From Tsukamurella paurometabola DSM 20162 (lineage in GTDB: Bacteria > Actinomycetota > Actinomycetes > Mycobacteriales > Mycobacteriaceae): 64,000 nt of DNA. Both the position numbers and the translations under genes were made by a program. Location of the stretch: the NCBI RefSeq assembly GCF_000092225.1, contig NC_014158.1:496001-560000 (forward strand), read 5' to 3'. Of this stretch, positions 45,859-55,637 are shown piece after piece. The notes under the pieces were generated by a model, which worked only from the letters and a program-made list of their open reading frames with translations, was not told the DNA's origin and did no database searches. The first letter of the stretch is position 1. The number at the start of each line of letters is the position of its first letter.

Positions 45859-47582
45859 TGGTCGCCCATCTTCGTGCACACCTTCCAGGCGCCCGCCTCG
45901 TCCTTGGCCAGCGTGAGCGTGTTCTTGACCTTGGCGTCGGGCTGACCCGTGTAGTGCACCTCGACCTGGACCTCGGCGCGGTCGCCGTTGACGTCGATCG
46001 CCTGCAGGCCGTCGAGCTCGGGGAGCAGGCCGTCGGCCTTGGCGTTGTCGTGGACGCGCTGGTACTCGTCGGTGCTGATCCGGTCGTAGTACTGCTTGGC
46101 AGCGCCGCAGGTCTGCGCGCGCAGTGCGTTCAGATCGCCGCTGTTGATGGCGCCGACGAAGTCGGTCGTGCTGGTGGCGGCCTGCACCCTCGGGTCCGTC
46201 TGGTCCGCCCCGCCGGCCCCGCCGCTCACCAGCAGCACGATGCCGACGATCGCGGCGATCACCACGACGACCCCGGCCGCGATCCACTTCCACCGGTTTC
46301 CGCCGGACTGTTCGGGTAGCGGGCGTTGGGTGGTGGGGGCGTAGTACTCGGGTACCGACCGCTCGGTCGGGTTATCGGCGGGCAGCGCCGGTGCCTGGTG
46401 GGTGGGCGCCGCCGCGGCAGCGGCCGCCGCGGCGCCGGTGAGCGGGATGGTCTCGGTCGCGGGTGTGGCGTCGGGCAGTTCGTTCTGTTCGGTGTCGATC
46501 GCCGCCTGATCCGGGTTCGACGGTGCCGCGACCGGGATCGCCTCGGTGGCCGCGTCGGCGTCGGTGTCGGCGTCGTCCTGCGACACGGTGTCGGCGACCG
46601 CGATCACCTCGGTGGCGGGCTCGTCGTCGGAGTCCTCGCCCTCGTCGGCGGCACCTACCTCGTCGGCCTCGTCAGCATCATCGGATGCGGGTGTGTCGGC
46701 CGCGGGCGGTGCGGTCGCGGTCGGTCCTACGGTGCGCAGCGGCGACGGTGCAGCTGGTTCCGGCGTGGTCTCGTCGTCCGGTGCGGCGTCGTCGTCACCG
46801 GATTCTTCCGTCGTGGCGGCTTCGTCGTCGACGGCCGTGTCCTCGTCCGGCTCGGTATCGGCCTCGTCGGCGGGTGCCTCGTCGTCCGGGGCGTCGCCGG
46901 CGTCAGCATCGGCCTCGCCGGAGTCGGCATCGGTGCCCTCCTCCACGGGAGGCGTGGTGGCGACGGGGCCGACGGTGCGCAGCGGTGACGGTGACGCATC
47001 TGCGGCCGTCTCCTCGTCGGAGGCGGCCTCGTCGGGAGTGTCGGTGGCATCGTCGGTGGCATCGTCCGAGGGTGACTCCACCGCGTCGCGCTGCACCACG
47101 GCGAAGGCACGGGTCTCGGCCTCGCTCGGCGCCGCCGGACCGGACTCGGTGCGATCCTCGTCGGCGTCGGCGGGGGTCTCGGCATCGTCCGCCGGAGCCT
47201 CGTCGGCGTCGGCTCCGCCCCGCTGCGCCACCGGGATCACCCGGGTCTCCGCATCGGAGGCACCCACGGTCTTCGAGGTGGCGGTGTCGTCCTTCGGAGT
47301 GGCCGCGAACGCGGTGGTCTCCGCCTCGCTGGGTGCGGCTGGCGGCGCCGCCTGCTCGACCAGCTCGGCCAGCGAATCCGAGTGCGACGGCGTCACCGCG
47401 TCGCCCGGGGCGCTGCCCAGGGAGCCCGCGGTGGACGCGGCTCGCACATCGGGGCGGTTCGCCTCCCGAGACTGTCGATAATTGCGGTACGCGGTGTACG
47501 CATTCTTGGCGCCCTCGGAAACCCGCGGTGCCACCTGATCCCGCACTCGCGAGAACGCCCGCCGGTATGAATCCCGAGCCAT
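45855..47582 (-). CDS. Rv0361-like membrane protein with long acidic region and repeated kinase-like motifs
   Basis: A 575-residue protein: basic N-terminus (1-45), disordered acidic cytoplasmic region (50-425), one membrane helix (431-453) and an extracytoplasmic domain (455-575) with two Cys (492, 569) and a probable NTF2-like/DUF4878 fold. In the disordered part, six Thr (89, 113, 157, 324, 346, 376) sit in an acidic context with hydrophobic +3 residues, most also +5 (for example ETRVIPV, ATEAIPV, ATETIPL). This resembles the preference reported for mycobacterial Ser/Thr kinases. PLRTVGP also occurs twice. Position and topology match M. tuberculosis Rv0361. Confidence 0.7.
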   Translation of the reverse strand: MARDSYRRAFSRVRDQVAPRVSEGAKNAYTAYRNYRQSREANRPDVRAASTAGSLGSAPGDAVTPSHSDSLAELVEQAAPPAAPSEAETTAFAATPKDDTATSKTVGASDAETRVIPVAQRGGADADEAPADDAETPADADEDRTESGPAAPSEAETRAFAVVQRDAVESPSDDATDDATDTPDEAASDEETAADASPSPLRTVGPVATTPPVEEGTDADSGEADADAGDAPDDEAPADEADTEPDEDTAVDDEAATTEESGDDDAAPDDETTPEPAAPSPLRTVGPTATAPPAADTPASDDADEADEVGAADEGEDSDDEPATEVIAVADTVSQDDADTDADAATEAIPVAAPSNPDQAAIDTEQNELPDATPATETIPLTGAAAAAAAAAPTHQAPALPADNPTERSVPEYYAPTTQRPLPEQSGGNRWKWIAAGVVVVIAAIVGIVLLVSGGAGGADQTDPRVQAATSTTDFVGAINSGDLNALRAQTCGAAKQYYDRISTDEYQRVHDNAKADGLLPELDGLQAIDVNGDRAEVQVEVHYTGQPDAKVKNTLTLAKDEAGAWKVCTKMGDQ

Positions 47583-47686
47583 TGATCCGCCATCCCCTCG
47601 TCACCATCGAACCTCATCCGCGGGCGGCACGCCGCATGCGGAACACCTGACAGACTAGCCGCCCGCCGGCGTGCAAGACTGGGCCC

Positions 47687-48106
47687 ATGACGTCGTTCGG
47701 TGATCTCCTCGGCCCGCCCCCGGTGCTCCTCGACCTCGACGAGGAGCCCGAATTGCAGCTGACCAAGGGCCGCCCGGCGGCCGAGGTGGCGGCCGATTTC
47801 CCGACCTCGTCTCTGGCCTGGGCCACGCTGGCCGAGGCCGCCCTCGCCGACGACCAGCCCGTCGCGGCCTACGCCTACGCCCGCACGGGCTACCACCGCG
47901 GACTCGACCAACTCCGTCGCCAGGGCTGGCGCGGCTTCGGTCCCGTGCCCTACAGCCACGAGAACAACCGCGGATTCCTGCGTGCGGTCGCAGCGCTCGC
48001 CCGCGCGGCCACGACGATCGGTGAAGAGGACGAGTACCTCCGCTGCCTCGACCTGCTGAACGACAGTGACCCCGAAGCCGCCGGCCAGCTCGGCCTCGGC
48101 GACTAG
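47687..48106 (+). CDS. DUF3151 protein (Rv0360c-like)
   Basis: A 139-residue soluble helical protein conserved across actinobacteria and always near fba. The opening MTSFGDLLGPPPVLL and the central VAAYAYARTGYHRGLDQLRRQGWRG are diagnostic. The repeat-like helices resemble a small TPR. It is divergent from the Rv0361-like gene and its 3' end overlaps the FUSC gene by 41 bp if that gene's GTG is correct. Function unknown. Confidence 0.85.
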   Translation: MTSFGDLLGPPPVLLDLDEEPELQLTKGRPAAEVAADFPTSSLAWATLAEAALADDQPVAAYAYARTGYHRGLDQLRRQGWRGFGPVPYSHENNRGFLRAVAALARAATTIGEEDEYLRCLDLLNDSDPEAAGQLGLGD

Positions 48107-49232
48107 TCGCCTTCGGCGCCGGCACAACGCGCTGCCGGAGGTCATCCAGAGCCGCACTCGGCGGTTGTGGAGTTCCAAGCTGCCGATCCTGCAGTGCGCG
48201 CTCGCGGCGGGCCTAGCGTGGTACATCGCGAAGGACGTGGTCGGCCACGTCTCACCGTTCTTCGCGCCGATCGCCGCGGTCATCTCCCTCGGCCTCTCGC
48301 TCAATCAGCGATTGCGTCGTTCCCTGGAGCTGGTCGGCGGTGTCACCGTGGGCATCGGCGTCGGCGATCTGCTGGTCAGCCAGATCGGCACCGGCCCGTG
48401 GCAGCTCGCTCTGGTGGTGGCGATCGCGATGTCGGTCGCGGTGCTCGCCGACCGCGGGCCGTTGGTACCGATGCAGGCGGCCTCGTCCGCGGTGCTCATC
48501 GCCACCCTGCTGCCTCCGGGGTCGGCGGCCAGCTGGAACCGCATGCTCGATGCCCTCATCGGCGGTCTCGTCGGCGTGATCATCGCCGCGCTGATCCCGA
48601 ACAATCCGGCGCGGCGGCCCCGCAAAGACGCCGCGAAGGTGCTCGACACCATGCGCCGGGTCGTCGCGTCCATCGCAGCCGGTCTCACCGACGGTGACCG
48701 GGCTTCGCTCGACTGGGCCCTGGAGACGGCGCGCTCCACCCAGCCCGATCTCGACCAGCTCACCGCAGATCTGGCGGGCGGCATCGAGATCGCCAAGGTC
48801 TCGCCGGTGTTCTGGAGCTCGCGCGGCCGGATGGATCGGCTGCAGGCGATCGCCGATCCGCTCGACAACGCCGTGCGGAACGTGCGCGTCATGGCCCGCC
48901 GCGCGATCGCCTCGAACCAGGAGGCCGAGAAGATCGACCCTGCGCTGGTCACTGAGATCGGCCGGCTCGCGGAATCGTTCAAGACGCTGCGCGATGTGGT
49001 GCTCGCCGACCCCGGGGCCAAACCCGACCAGGCCGACGCCGCGCGGGTCCTGCGCTCTGCGGCGCGGCGCGCCAACGAACTGGACATCGGCGATGGTGCG
49101 CCGCTCAACGAGGTGGTGATCTACGCCCAGCTGCGCTCGACGATCGTCGACCTGCTGCAGGTGGCCGGGCTCAAACGCACCTCGGCGATCGCTGTGCTGC
49201 GGGCCCGGCCCACGCCGGAACAACCCCGTTGA
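48066..49232 (+). CDS. FUSC/aromatic-acid-exporter-like membrane protein
   Basis: A 388-residue protein with about six membrane helices in the first 170 residues (LQCALAAGLAWYIAKDVVG, PFFAPIAAVISLGLSLNQR) followed by a long cytoplasmic helical domain. This is half of the FUSC/YccS layout, as found in many actinobacteria. GTG 48066 is the only standard start giving the whole first helix but overlaps DUF3151 by 41 bp; a TTG at 48165 would be an alternative. Export of aromatic acids is the family role; nothing here shows a substrate. Confidence 0.7.
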   Translation: MTPKPPASSASATSRLRRRHNALPEVIQSRTRRLWSSKLPILQCALAAGLAWYIAKDVVGHVSPFFAPIAAVISLGLSLNQRLRRSLELVGGVTVGIGVGDLLVSQIGTGPWQLALVVAIAMSVAVLADRGPLVPMQAASSAVLIATLLPPGSAASWNRMLDALIGGLVGVIIAALIPNNPARRPRKDAAKVLDTMRRVVASIAAGLTDGDRASLDWALETARSTQPDLDQLTADLAGGIEIAKVSPVFWSSRGRMDRLQAIADPLDNAVRNVRVMARRAIASNQEAEKIDPALVTEIGRLAESFKTLRDVVLADPGAKPDQADAARVLRSAARRANELDIGDGAPLNEVVIYAQLRSTIVDLLQVAGLKRTSAIAVLRARPTPEQPR

Positions 49233-49236
49233 CGGT

Positions 49237-49872
49237 TCAGCTGATCAGCAGCCAGTCGTCGGTATGCCGGTAGAAGGTCGAGCGGGTCACCACCGAGGGG
49301 TCGGTGCGACCGTCGCGGGTGACGACCAGTTCCAGTCCGCCGGTCTGCGCCGCGCGACCGCTGAGCCACTTGCGGCGCATGCCCTTGGCCAGCCGGGCGC
49401 GTACCCCCGCACCGGAGCCGGTGGGCTCGACGATGATCGCCTTGGCCTGACCGGTGAACAGCTTCTCCGAGTCGACGAAGGTCTCGCCGGTGAGCGGGCC
49501 ACCGTCGGGTCCCGTGATCCGGGCCTGGCCCACCAGCACGAAACCGCGGTCATCGCGGATCAACGGCACTGAGCGCGGTACGCCGGTGAGCGGGTCGCCC
49601 GGCGGGTAGATCGCCGAGGCGCGGGAGTTCTCGGTGGGGGCGAAGGCGACCTCCACGTCGAGTCGTTCGGCCGCCAACAGGCGGGCGATCACCGCCGCCA
49701 GCAGTTCGTCCGGGCCGGCGACGATCAGCCGCCGGGGGTACGGCATCTTCCGCTTGAGTTCGGCCTTGACCGAATCCAGGTCGACGGTGACGGTCTCGAG
49801 GTCGCGCAGTCCGGCGGGGATACGGACGTCTGGCGCACGCAGCACGACGGTGCTCTGGGTCACGGAGCTCAC
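49237..49872 (-). CDS. Conserved protein (Rv0358-like)
   Basis: A 211-residue soluble protein occupying the place of M. tuberculosis Rv0358 beside purA. The N-terminal part has LIVAGPDELLAAVIARLLAAERLDVEVAFAP, the rest is beta-rich with basic patches (LAKGMRRKW). No motif permits a functional guess. GTG 49872 is chosen; GTG 49863 is possible. The open frame upstream of this is antisense to purA and not coding. It is divergent from purA. Confidence 0.65.
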   Translation of the reverse strand: MSSVTQSTVVLRAPDVRIPAGLRDLETVTVDLDSVKAELKRKMPYPRRLIVAGPDELLAAVIARLLAAERLDVEVAFAPTENSRASAIYPPGDPLTGVPRSVPLIRDDRGFVLVGQARITGPDGGPLTGETFVDSEKLFTGQAKAIIVEPTGSGAGVRARLAKGMRRKWLSGRAAQTGGLELVVTRDGRTDPSVVTRSTFYRHTDDWLLIS

Positions 49873-49896
49873 CGCACCTACTGTAAGGTCGCAGTA

Positions 49897-51243
<1,347 letters not shown>

Positions 51244-51335
51244 CGCCGTCCCACCCTTCGACTGAGACGGTCCTCACAGGGCCGTCGGGTAGCGGCGTTC
51301 CCCCTCCGGGCTTAGGGTTACCAACGTCGGCCGAA

Positions 51336-51353
51336 CAACAACCCTGGTTGTTG
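51336..51353. promoter_or_regulatory. CAACAACC palindrome upstream of the secreted Gly/Thr-rich protein
   Basis: CAACAACC and GGTTGTTG form a perfect 8-bp inverted repeat with a 2-nt spacer, about 100 bp before the next start codon and 93 bp after purA. The compact symmetry suggests an operator; no U-tract supports a terminator. Confidence 0.45.
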
Positions 51354-51456
51354 ATATTGCACAGCGAAATGGTGTGCCGGCCTTCCGAATTCCGGCCTCG
51401 CGACGTCGTCACGGGGCCGACCTCCCGTGCCGGTCCTCGATAACCCTGGGGCGCTC

Positions 51457-53109
51457 ATGAAGCTGAAGTCGATTCGTAGTGGTGCGCTGACGTCGGTACT
51501 CGCCGTCGCCACCGTCGTGGGCGTCGTCGGTGCCCAACTCGCAGTACCGCCGACCGCGGAGCGGTCGTCGCCGGGTGTCGAGTACGTGCTCACGGCCGGC
51601 GATCCGTCGGACGGTTCGGCCTCGTCCGGATCTGATTCGTCCGGATCCGGCTCTGCCGCAGGGGAGTCGAACGACGCGCCCACCGCTGCGGGTTCAGCGA
51701 GCGGCACCGAGACCGGATCGCCCACGGCGACGGATACCGCGGCGGAGAAGTCCGGCACCGCCGGGACCGCGACCGGTGCGCAGACCACCGGGACCGCGTC
51801 GGCCGGGACTGCGAACGGCGCTGCCGCGACCGGAACCCAGACCACCGGGACCGCGACCGGGTCCGCCCCGGAGCAGCCCACTGCGACGACCACGCCGACC
51901 GGCACCACCGAGGCCGCGCCGACGACCGCTGTAGCGCCCGCCACGACGCAGGCGGGAACCGCCGCGCCCAGCGCGGCGGTCGTACCGTCCGCCACCGCGC
52001 CGTCGGCCACGGCGTCGTCCGAACCCTCACCGTCGGGCGCCAGCACGTCGGCGACCGCGACCCCGAAGACCGCGACAGGACAGTCGGATGCGCAGCAGCC
52101 GACGGTCGCACCGTCCGCCTCGCCGCGCACCGATACCGCCTCGCCGGGCGGCGACACGACCGTGCCCGCCGCACCGTCGAGCCCGTTCGTGCAGCTCGCC
52201 CGGGACATCGGCGGCGCCCTCGGCGGCCTCATCGGCACCGGCACCGGTGGCCTCGTCGGCGTGGTCGGCGGCGCTGATTTCGCCACGCCCGCGCGAACCC
52301 TGGGCTCGTCGATCGGCTCCGCGATCGCCGCGGTCGCCGCTGGTGCCGCCGAGGGGGCCGCGAGCGAGCTGCTGGGCTGGAACCACGGACTGGATCTGAT
52401 CGGTGGTGGCCTCGGGATCGCCGGTGCCACGGTCAAGGGAGCCGCGACCGAGCTCGGGCGTAGCCTTCCCGGCCTCGGCGGTGCCGTCCTCACCTCGGCG
52501 GAGCAAGTCGTGGTCCCGCTGTCCAAGACAGTCGCCGGTGCCACGGGCACGGCGGTCGGAGGGGCGATCGGCACGTCCCTCGCGGCCGTGGCTTCCGCGG
52601 CGGCCACCGCCACCGGTGTCGGAGTGGTCCTCGTCCCCTTCCTCGCTGCGGGTCTGCCGTACGCCGGCGCTCGGATCGGCGGCTCGATCGGCGGCGTCGT
52701 CGGCGATGTGGTCGGAGACGCGCTCACCGGCGGTTTCCGGGGTGCCGCGGCAGGCGGAGGCATCGGCGGGATCATCGGCGGAGCTTACGATTCCGCGACC
52801 ACGGGCACTCCGCTGCTCGCCGCGCTGCGAGCCAGTGCCGAGGCCGGGCTCCAGGGCGCCGCGAGCGCCGGTCCGGCGGGCGCCGTGGTCGGTGCCGCGA
52901 CCGGATTCCCCAGTCTCGGCGCGGCGATCGGTGAGCTGATCGGCAAGGTGGGAGCCTCCCCGTTCGACGTGCCGGGCCTGCCCCGGATCGTCGGACCGAC
53001 CGCCGAACTCCTCGGGCGCACGATCGGCGGTGGCATCGGCGGCGCGGCGAACCTCGCGATCGGCACCATCGGCGGACTCATCGGAGTCACGCTCGGCAAG
53101 GACAAGTAG
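51457..53109 (+). CDS. Secreted Ser/Thr/Ala-rich protein with glycine-zipper repeats
   Basis: A 550-residue protein. Residues 1-35 resemble a signal peptide (ending AQLAVPPTA), then about 220 residues of Ser/Thr/Ala/Gly-rich low complexity (probably an O-glycosylated stalk; QTTGTA occurs twice), then about 290 residues of repeated Gly-xxx-Gly hydrophobic stretches (GGALGGLIGTGTGGLVGVVGG, split here by my reading into short zippers; IGGIIGGAYDS; GGGIGGAANLAIGTIGGLIG). The family is unknown; it resembles membrane-inserting glycine-zipper proteins. ATG 51457 is used; GTG 51427 is an alternative. It is cotranscribed with the following lipoprotein. Confidence 0.6.
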   Translation: MKLKSIRSGALTSVLAVATVVGVVGAQLAVPPTAERSSPGVEYVLTAGDPSDGSASSGSDSSGSGSAAGESNDAPTAAGSASGTETGSPTATDTAAEKSGTAGTATGAQTTGTASAGTANGAAATGTQTTGTATGSAPEQPTATTTPTGTTEAAPTTAVAPATTQAGTAAPSAAVVPSATAPSATASSEPSPSGASTSATATPKTATGQSDAQQPTVAPSASPRTDTASPGGDTTVPAAPSSPFVQLARDIGGALGGLIGTGTGGLVGVVGGADFATPARTLGSSIGSAIAAVAAGAAEGAASELLGWNHGLDLIGGGLGIAGATVKGAATELGRSLPGLGGAVLTSAEQVVVPLSKTVAGATGTAVGGAIGTSLAAVASAAATATGVGVVLVPFLAAGLPYAGARIGGSIGGVVGDVVGDALTGGFRGAAAGGGIGGIIGGAYDSATTGTPLLAALRASAEAGLQGAASAGPAGAVVGAATGFPSLGAAIGELIGKVGASPFDVPGLPRIVGPTAELLGRTIGGGIGGAANLAIGTIGGLIGVTLGKDK

Positions 53110-53738
53110 TGCGGCGCACGCTCTTCGCACTGCTCACCACGGCTGCGGTGCTCGTCGCCGCCGGATGTTCGGGGTCGAGCGACGAGGCCCCGGCTACGAC
53201 CACCACGGCCGCTACCGATATGACGCTCGATGAATACCTCAAGTCGCACGGCGTCGCCGTCGTCGCGCAGACGGCGGCAGACCTCAAAGGCGTCCGCATC
53301 GCTGTGCAGCAGCCACCGAACTGGTTCGTCGACAGCGCGTTCCAGCTGCCCAACACGTTCGCGGTGATCGCCGATACCCGTGCCACCAGCGAAGGATTCA
53401 CGCCGAACGCAACGGTCCTCGTGCACCGGCTCACGGGTGATATCGACCCCGCCGAAGCCGTCCGCCGGGGACCGGTCGATACCACCCGCTATCCCGGATT
53501 CCGCCAGGACTCCGTGCAGATCGGTACCCGCGACGGCGATCCGTCGTCGACGATCCGGGGCAGTTACGACGACGGCAAAGGTCGCCGACTCGCGGTCTCC
53601 TCGACCTACGTGATCCACTCCGGTGCGCAGCAGCGCCTCGCTGTTCAGCTCCTGGTGACCACGACGGAGAAGCAGGCGCAGACGCTGCGTGGCGACGTCC
53701 AGACCCTCGTGGAGGGCCTGAAGATCACCGACGTGTAA
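53109..53738 (+). CDS. LpqN/LpqT-type lipoprotein
   Basis: A 209-residue lipoprotein. The lipobox LVAAGC puts the acylated Cys at position 20, followed by a Thr-rich spacer and a domain with DYLKSHGVAV-like opening (TLDEYLKSHGV), PPNWFVD and late LKITDV, typical of the mycobacterial LpqN/LpqT group. The GTG shares one base with the upstream stop. Members are linked to envelope lipid and siderophore-export factors, but no partner is shown here. Confidence 0.75.
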   Translation: MRRTLFALLTTAAVLVAAGCSGSSDEAPATTTTAATDMTLDEYLKSHGVAVVAQTAADLKGVRIAVQQPPNWFVDSAFQLPNTFAVIADTRATSEGFTPNATVLVHRLTGDIDPAEAVRRGPVDTTRYPGFRQDSVQIGTRDGDPSSTIRGSYDDGKGRRLAVSSTYVIHSGAQQRLAVQLLVTTTEKQAQTLRGDVQTLVEGLKITDV

Positions 53739-53785
53739 TCGATTTCCATACACCCGCGATACACCGCGGCTCGTAGCATGGCCGC

Positions 53786-54460
53786 ATGCGTGTGCTGGTC
53801 GTCGAAGACGAGTTGTTCCTGGCGGAGGCGGTGCGTGATGGCCTACGGCTGGAAGCCATCGCGGCCGACATCGCCGGCGACGGCGATACCGCGCTCGAAA
53901 TGCTCAGTGTGAACAGCTACGACATCGCGGTGCTCGACCGCGATATCCCGGGGCCGTCGGGCGACGAGATCGCCGCCAACATCGTCGCCTCGGGCACGGG
54001 CATGCCGATCCTCATGTTGACCGCCGCCGACCGCCTCGACGACAAGGAGTCCGGGTTCGAGCTGGGTGCCGACGACTACCTCACCAAACCGTTCGAGCTG
54101 AGGGAACTGGTGCTGCGATTGCGCGCCCTGGACCGCCGACGCGCCCACAGTCGGCCTCCGGTGCGGGAGATCGCCGGACTGCGCCTGGATCCGTTCCGGC
54201 GCGAGGTGTTCCGCAACGGCAAGTACGTGGCCCTGACCCGCAAGCAGTTCGCGGTGCTGGAGGTGCTGGTGGCCGCGGAGGGCGGCGTGGTCAGCGCCGA
54301 GGAACTGCTCGAACGGGCCTGGGACGAGAACGCCGATCCGTTCACCAATGCCGTCCGGATCACCGTGTCGGCGCTCCGCAAGCGCCTCGGGGAGCCGGGA
54401 ATCGTGGCGACGGTGCCGGGGGTCGGCTATCGGATCGACGCAGGGGCCTGTGATGACTAG
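53786..54460 (+). CDS. vanR: Vancomycin-resistance response regulator VanR (Streptomyces type)
   Basis: An OmpR-class DNA-binding regulator of 224 residues. The receiver has acidic pocket EDE at 7-9, phospho-acceptor Asp51 (VLDRDIPGPSGDE) and Lys101 (LTKPFE). The winged helix has RKQFAVLEVLVAAEGGVVSAEELLERAW and the final GVGYRID. Whole segments match my memory of Streptomyces coelicolor VanR almost exactly. It overlaps vanS by 8 bp. Phosphorylated by VanS, it should activate vanHAX, which lies downstream in the opposite direction. Confidence 0.92.
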   Translation: MRVLVVEDELFLAEAVRDGLRLEAIAADIAGDGDTALEMLSVNSYDIAVLDRDIPGPSGDEIAANIVASGTGMPILMLTAADRLDDKESGFELGADDYLTKPFELRELVLRLRALDRRRAHSRPPVREIAGLRLDPFRREVFRNGKYVALTRKQFAVLEVLVAAEGGVVSAEELLERAWDENADPFTNAVRITVSALRKRLGEPGIVATVPGVGYRIDAGACDD

Positions 54461-55580
54461 GCCGCCGGGACTGAGTGCCCGGCTCAAACTCACCCTCAGC
54501 TACGCCGGATTCCTGATGGTGGCGGGTGGCCTGCTGCTCGCCGTCGTGTGGGTGTTCCTCCTGCGGTACGTGCCCGAAGTCATCGCCGTACCCGATCTCG
54601 GCCCGCGGGAACCCGGCTCCGGTGCGGGACCGCAGCTCATGGGTATCCCCAACCGCGCAGACCTGCAGGCCGCCTTCGCGCCCAAGGCGACGTTGGTGCT
54701 GGGTCTGCTCCTGATCTTCGGACTGGTCGGCGGCTGGTTGCTGGCCGGCCGGATGTTGGCTCCGCTCAACCGGATCACCCATGCCACCCGACTCGCTGCG
54801 GAGGGCTCGCTCGCTCATCGCATTCATCTAGAGGGCCGGGCCGACGAGTTCCGCGAGCTCGCCGACGCCTTCGACGCCATGCTCGCCCGGCTGGAGGCGC
54901 ACGTGGCCGAACAACAACGCTTCGCCGCCAACGCATCTCACGAACTACGAACCCCGTTGGCGATCACCCAGACCTTGCTCGACGTGGCGCGCAGCGATCC
55001 CGAGCGCGACGACGACGAGCTGGTCAGCCGACTGCAATTCGTGAACGCGAGGGCCATCGATCTCACCGAGGCTCTGCTCCTGCTCAGCCGCGCCGATCGT
55101 CGCTCGTTCACCCGTGAATCCGTCGATTTGTCGCTGATCGCGGAGGAGGCCGTCGAGACCCTGCTCCCGCTCGCCGAAGGGCGGGGTGTCGTGCTCGAGG
55201 CCGTCGGTGGACTCACCCCCACCACCGGCTCCCCGGCCCTCATCCAGCAGGTTGCCACGAACCTGGTGCACAACGCGATCGTGCACAATCTGCCGGGCGG
55301 CGGTACCGTGCGCGTGCGTACCGAGACCGTCGCCGACGGTGCGCAGCTCACCGTCGAGAACACGGGCGCTCCGCTGAGCCCGCAGGTGGTGGCCACGCTC
55401 ACCGAGCCCTTCCAGCGCGGCACCGGACGGATCAGCGGCGGCCACGCCGGGGTCGGTCTCGGTCTGGCGATCGTGGACCGGATCGTCCGCGCGCACGACG
55501 GTGCGCTCACCCTCACGCCCCGGCCCGACGGGGGCCTGCGCGTCACGGTGCGGTTGCCCGCCGCGACCGGATCACCGTGA
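54453..55580 (+). CDS. vanS: Vancomycin-resistance sensor kinase VanS (Streptomyces type)
   Basis: A 375-residue membrane histidine kinase. Two membrane helices (about 12-40 and 80-102) enclose a short extracytoplasmic loop of about 40 residues; then HAMP, H-box NASHELRTPLA, N-box NLVHNAIVHNL and G-box GVGLGLAIV. Sequence closely follows streptomycete VanS in the cytoplasmic part (LKLTLSYAGFLM, DEFRELADAFD) while the sensory loop differs most. ATG 54453 within the 8-bp overlap is used. The ligand would be vancomycin-type glycopeptide or a wall signal. Confidence 0.92.
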   Translation: MTRPPGLSARLKLTLSYAGFLMVAGGLLLAVVWVFLLRYVPEVIAVPDLGPREPGSGAGPQLMGIPNRADLQAAFAPKATLVLGLLLIFGLVGGWLLAGRMLAPLNRITHATRLAAEGSLAHRIHLEGRADEFRELADAFDAMLARLEAHVAEQQRFAANASHELRTPLAITQTLLDVARSDPERDDDELVSRLQFVNARAIDLTEALLLLSRADRRSFTRESVDLSLIAEEAVETLLPLAEGRGVVLEAVGGLTPTTGSPALIQQVATNLVHNAIVHNLPGGGTVRVRTETVADGAQLTVENTGAPLSPQVVATLTEPFQRGTGRISGGHAGVGLGLAIVDRIVRAHDGALTLTPRPDGGLRVTVRLPAATGSP

Positions 55581-55637
55581 GCACCCGCCGCCGTCAGCAC
55601 GTCGTCGACCAGGAGGCCGCCGCCGGCGGAGCGGCGC

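Noticed and set aside
51781-51855. 18-bp direct repeat as a recombination site
   Set aside because: Both copies are in frame 57 bp apart in a low-complexity Thr/Gly stalk; slippage within a repetitive coding region is enough to explain them.
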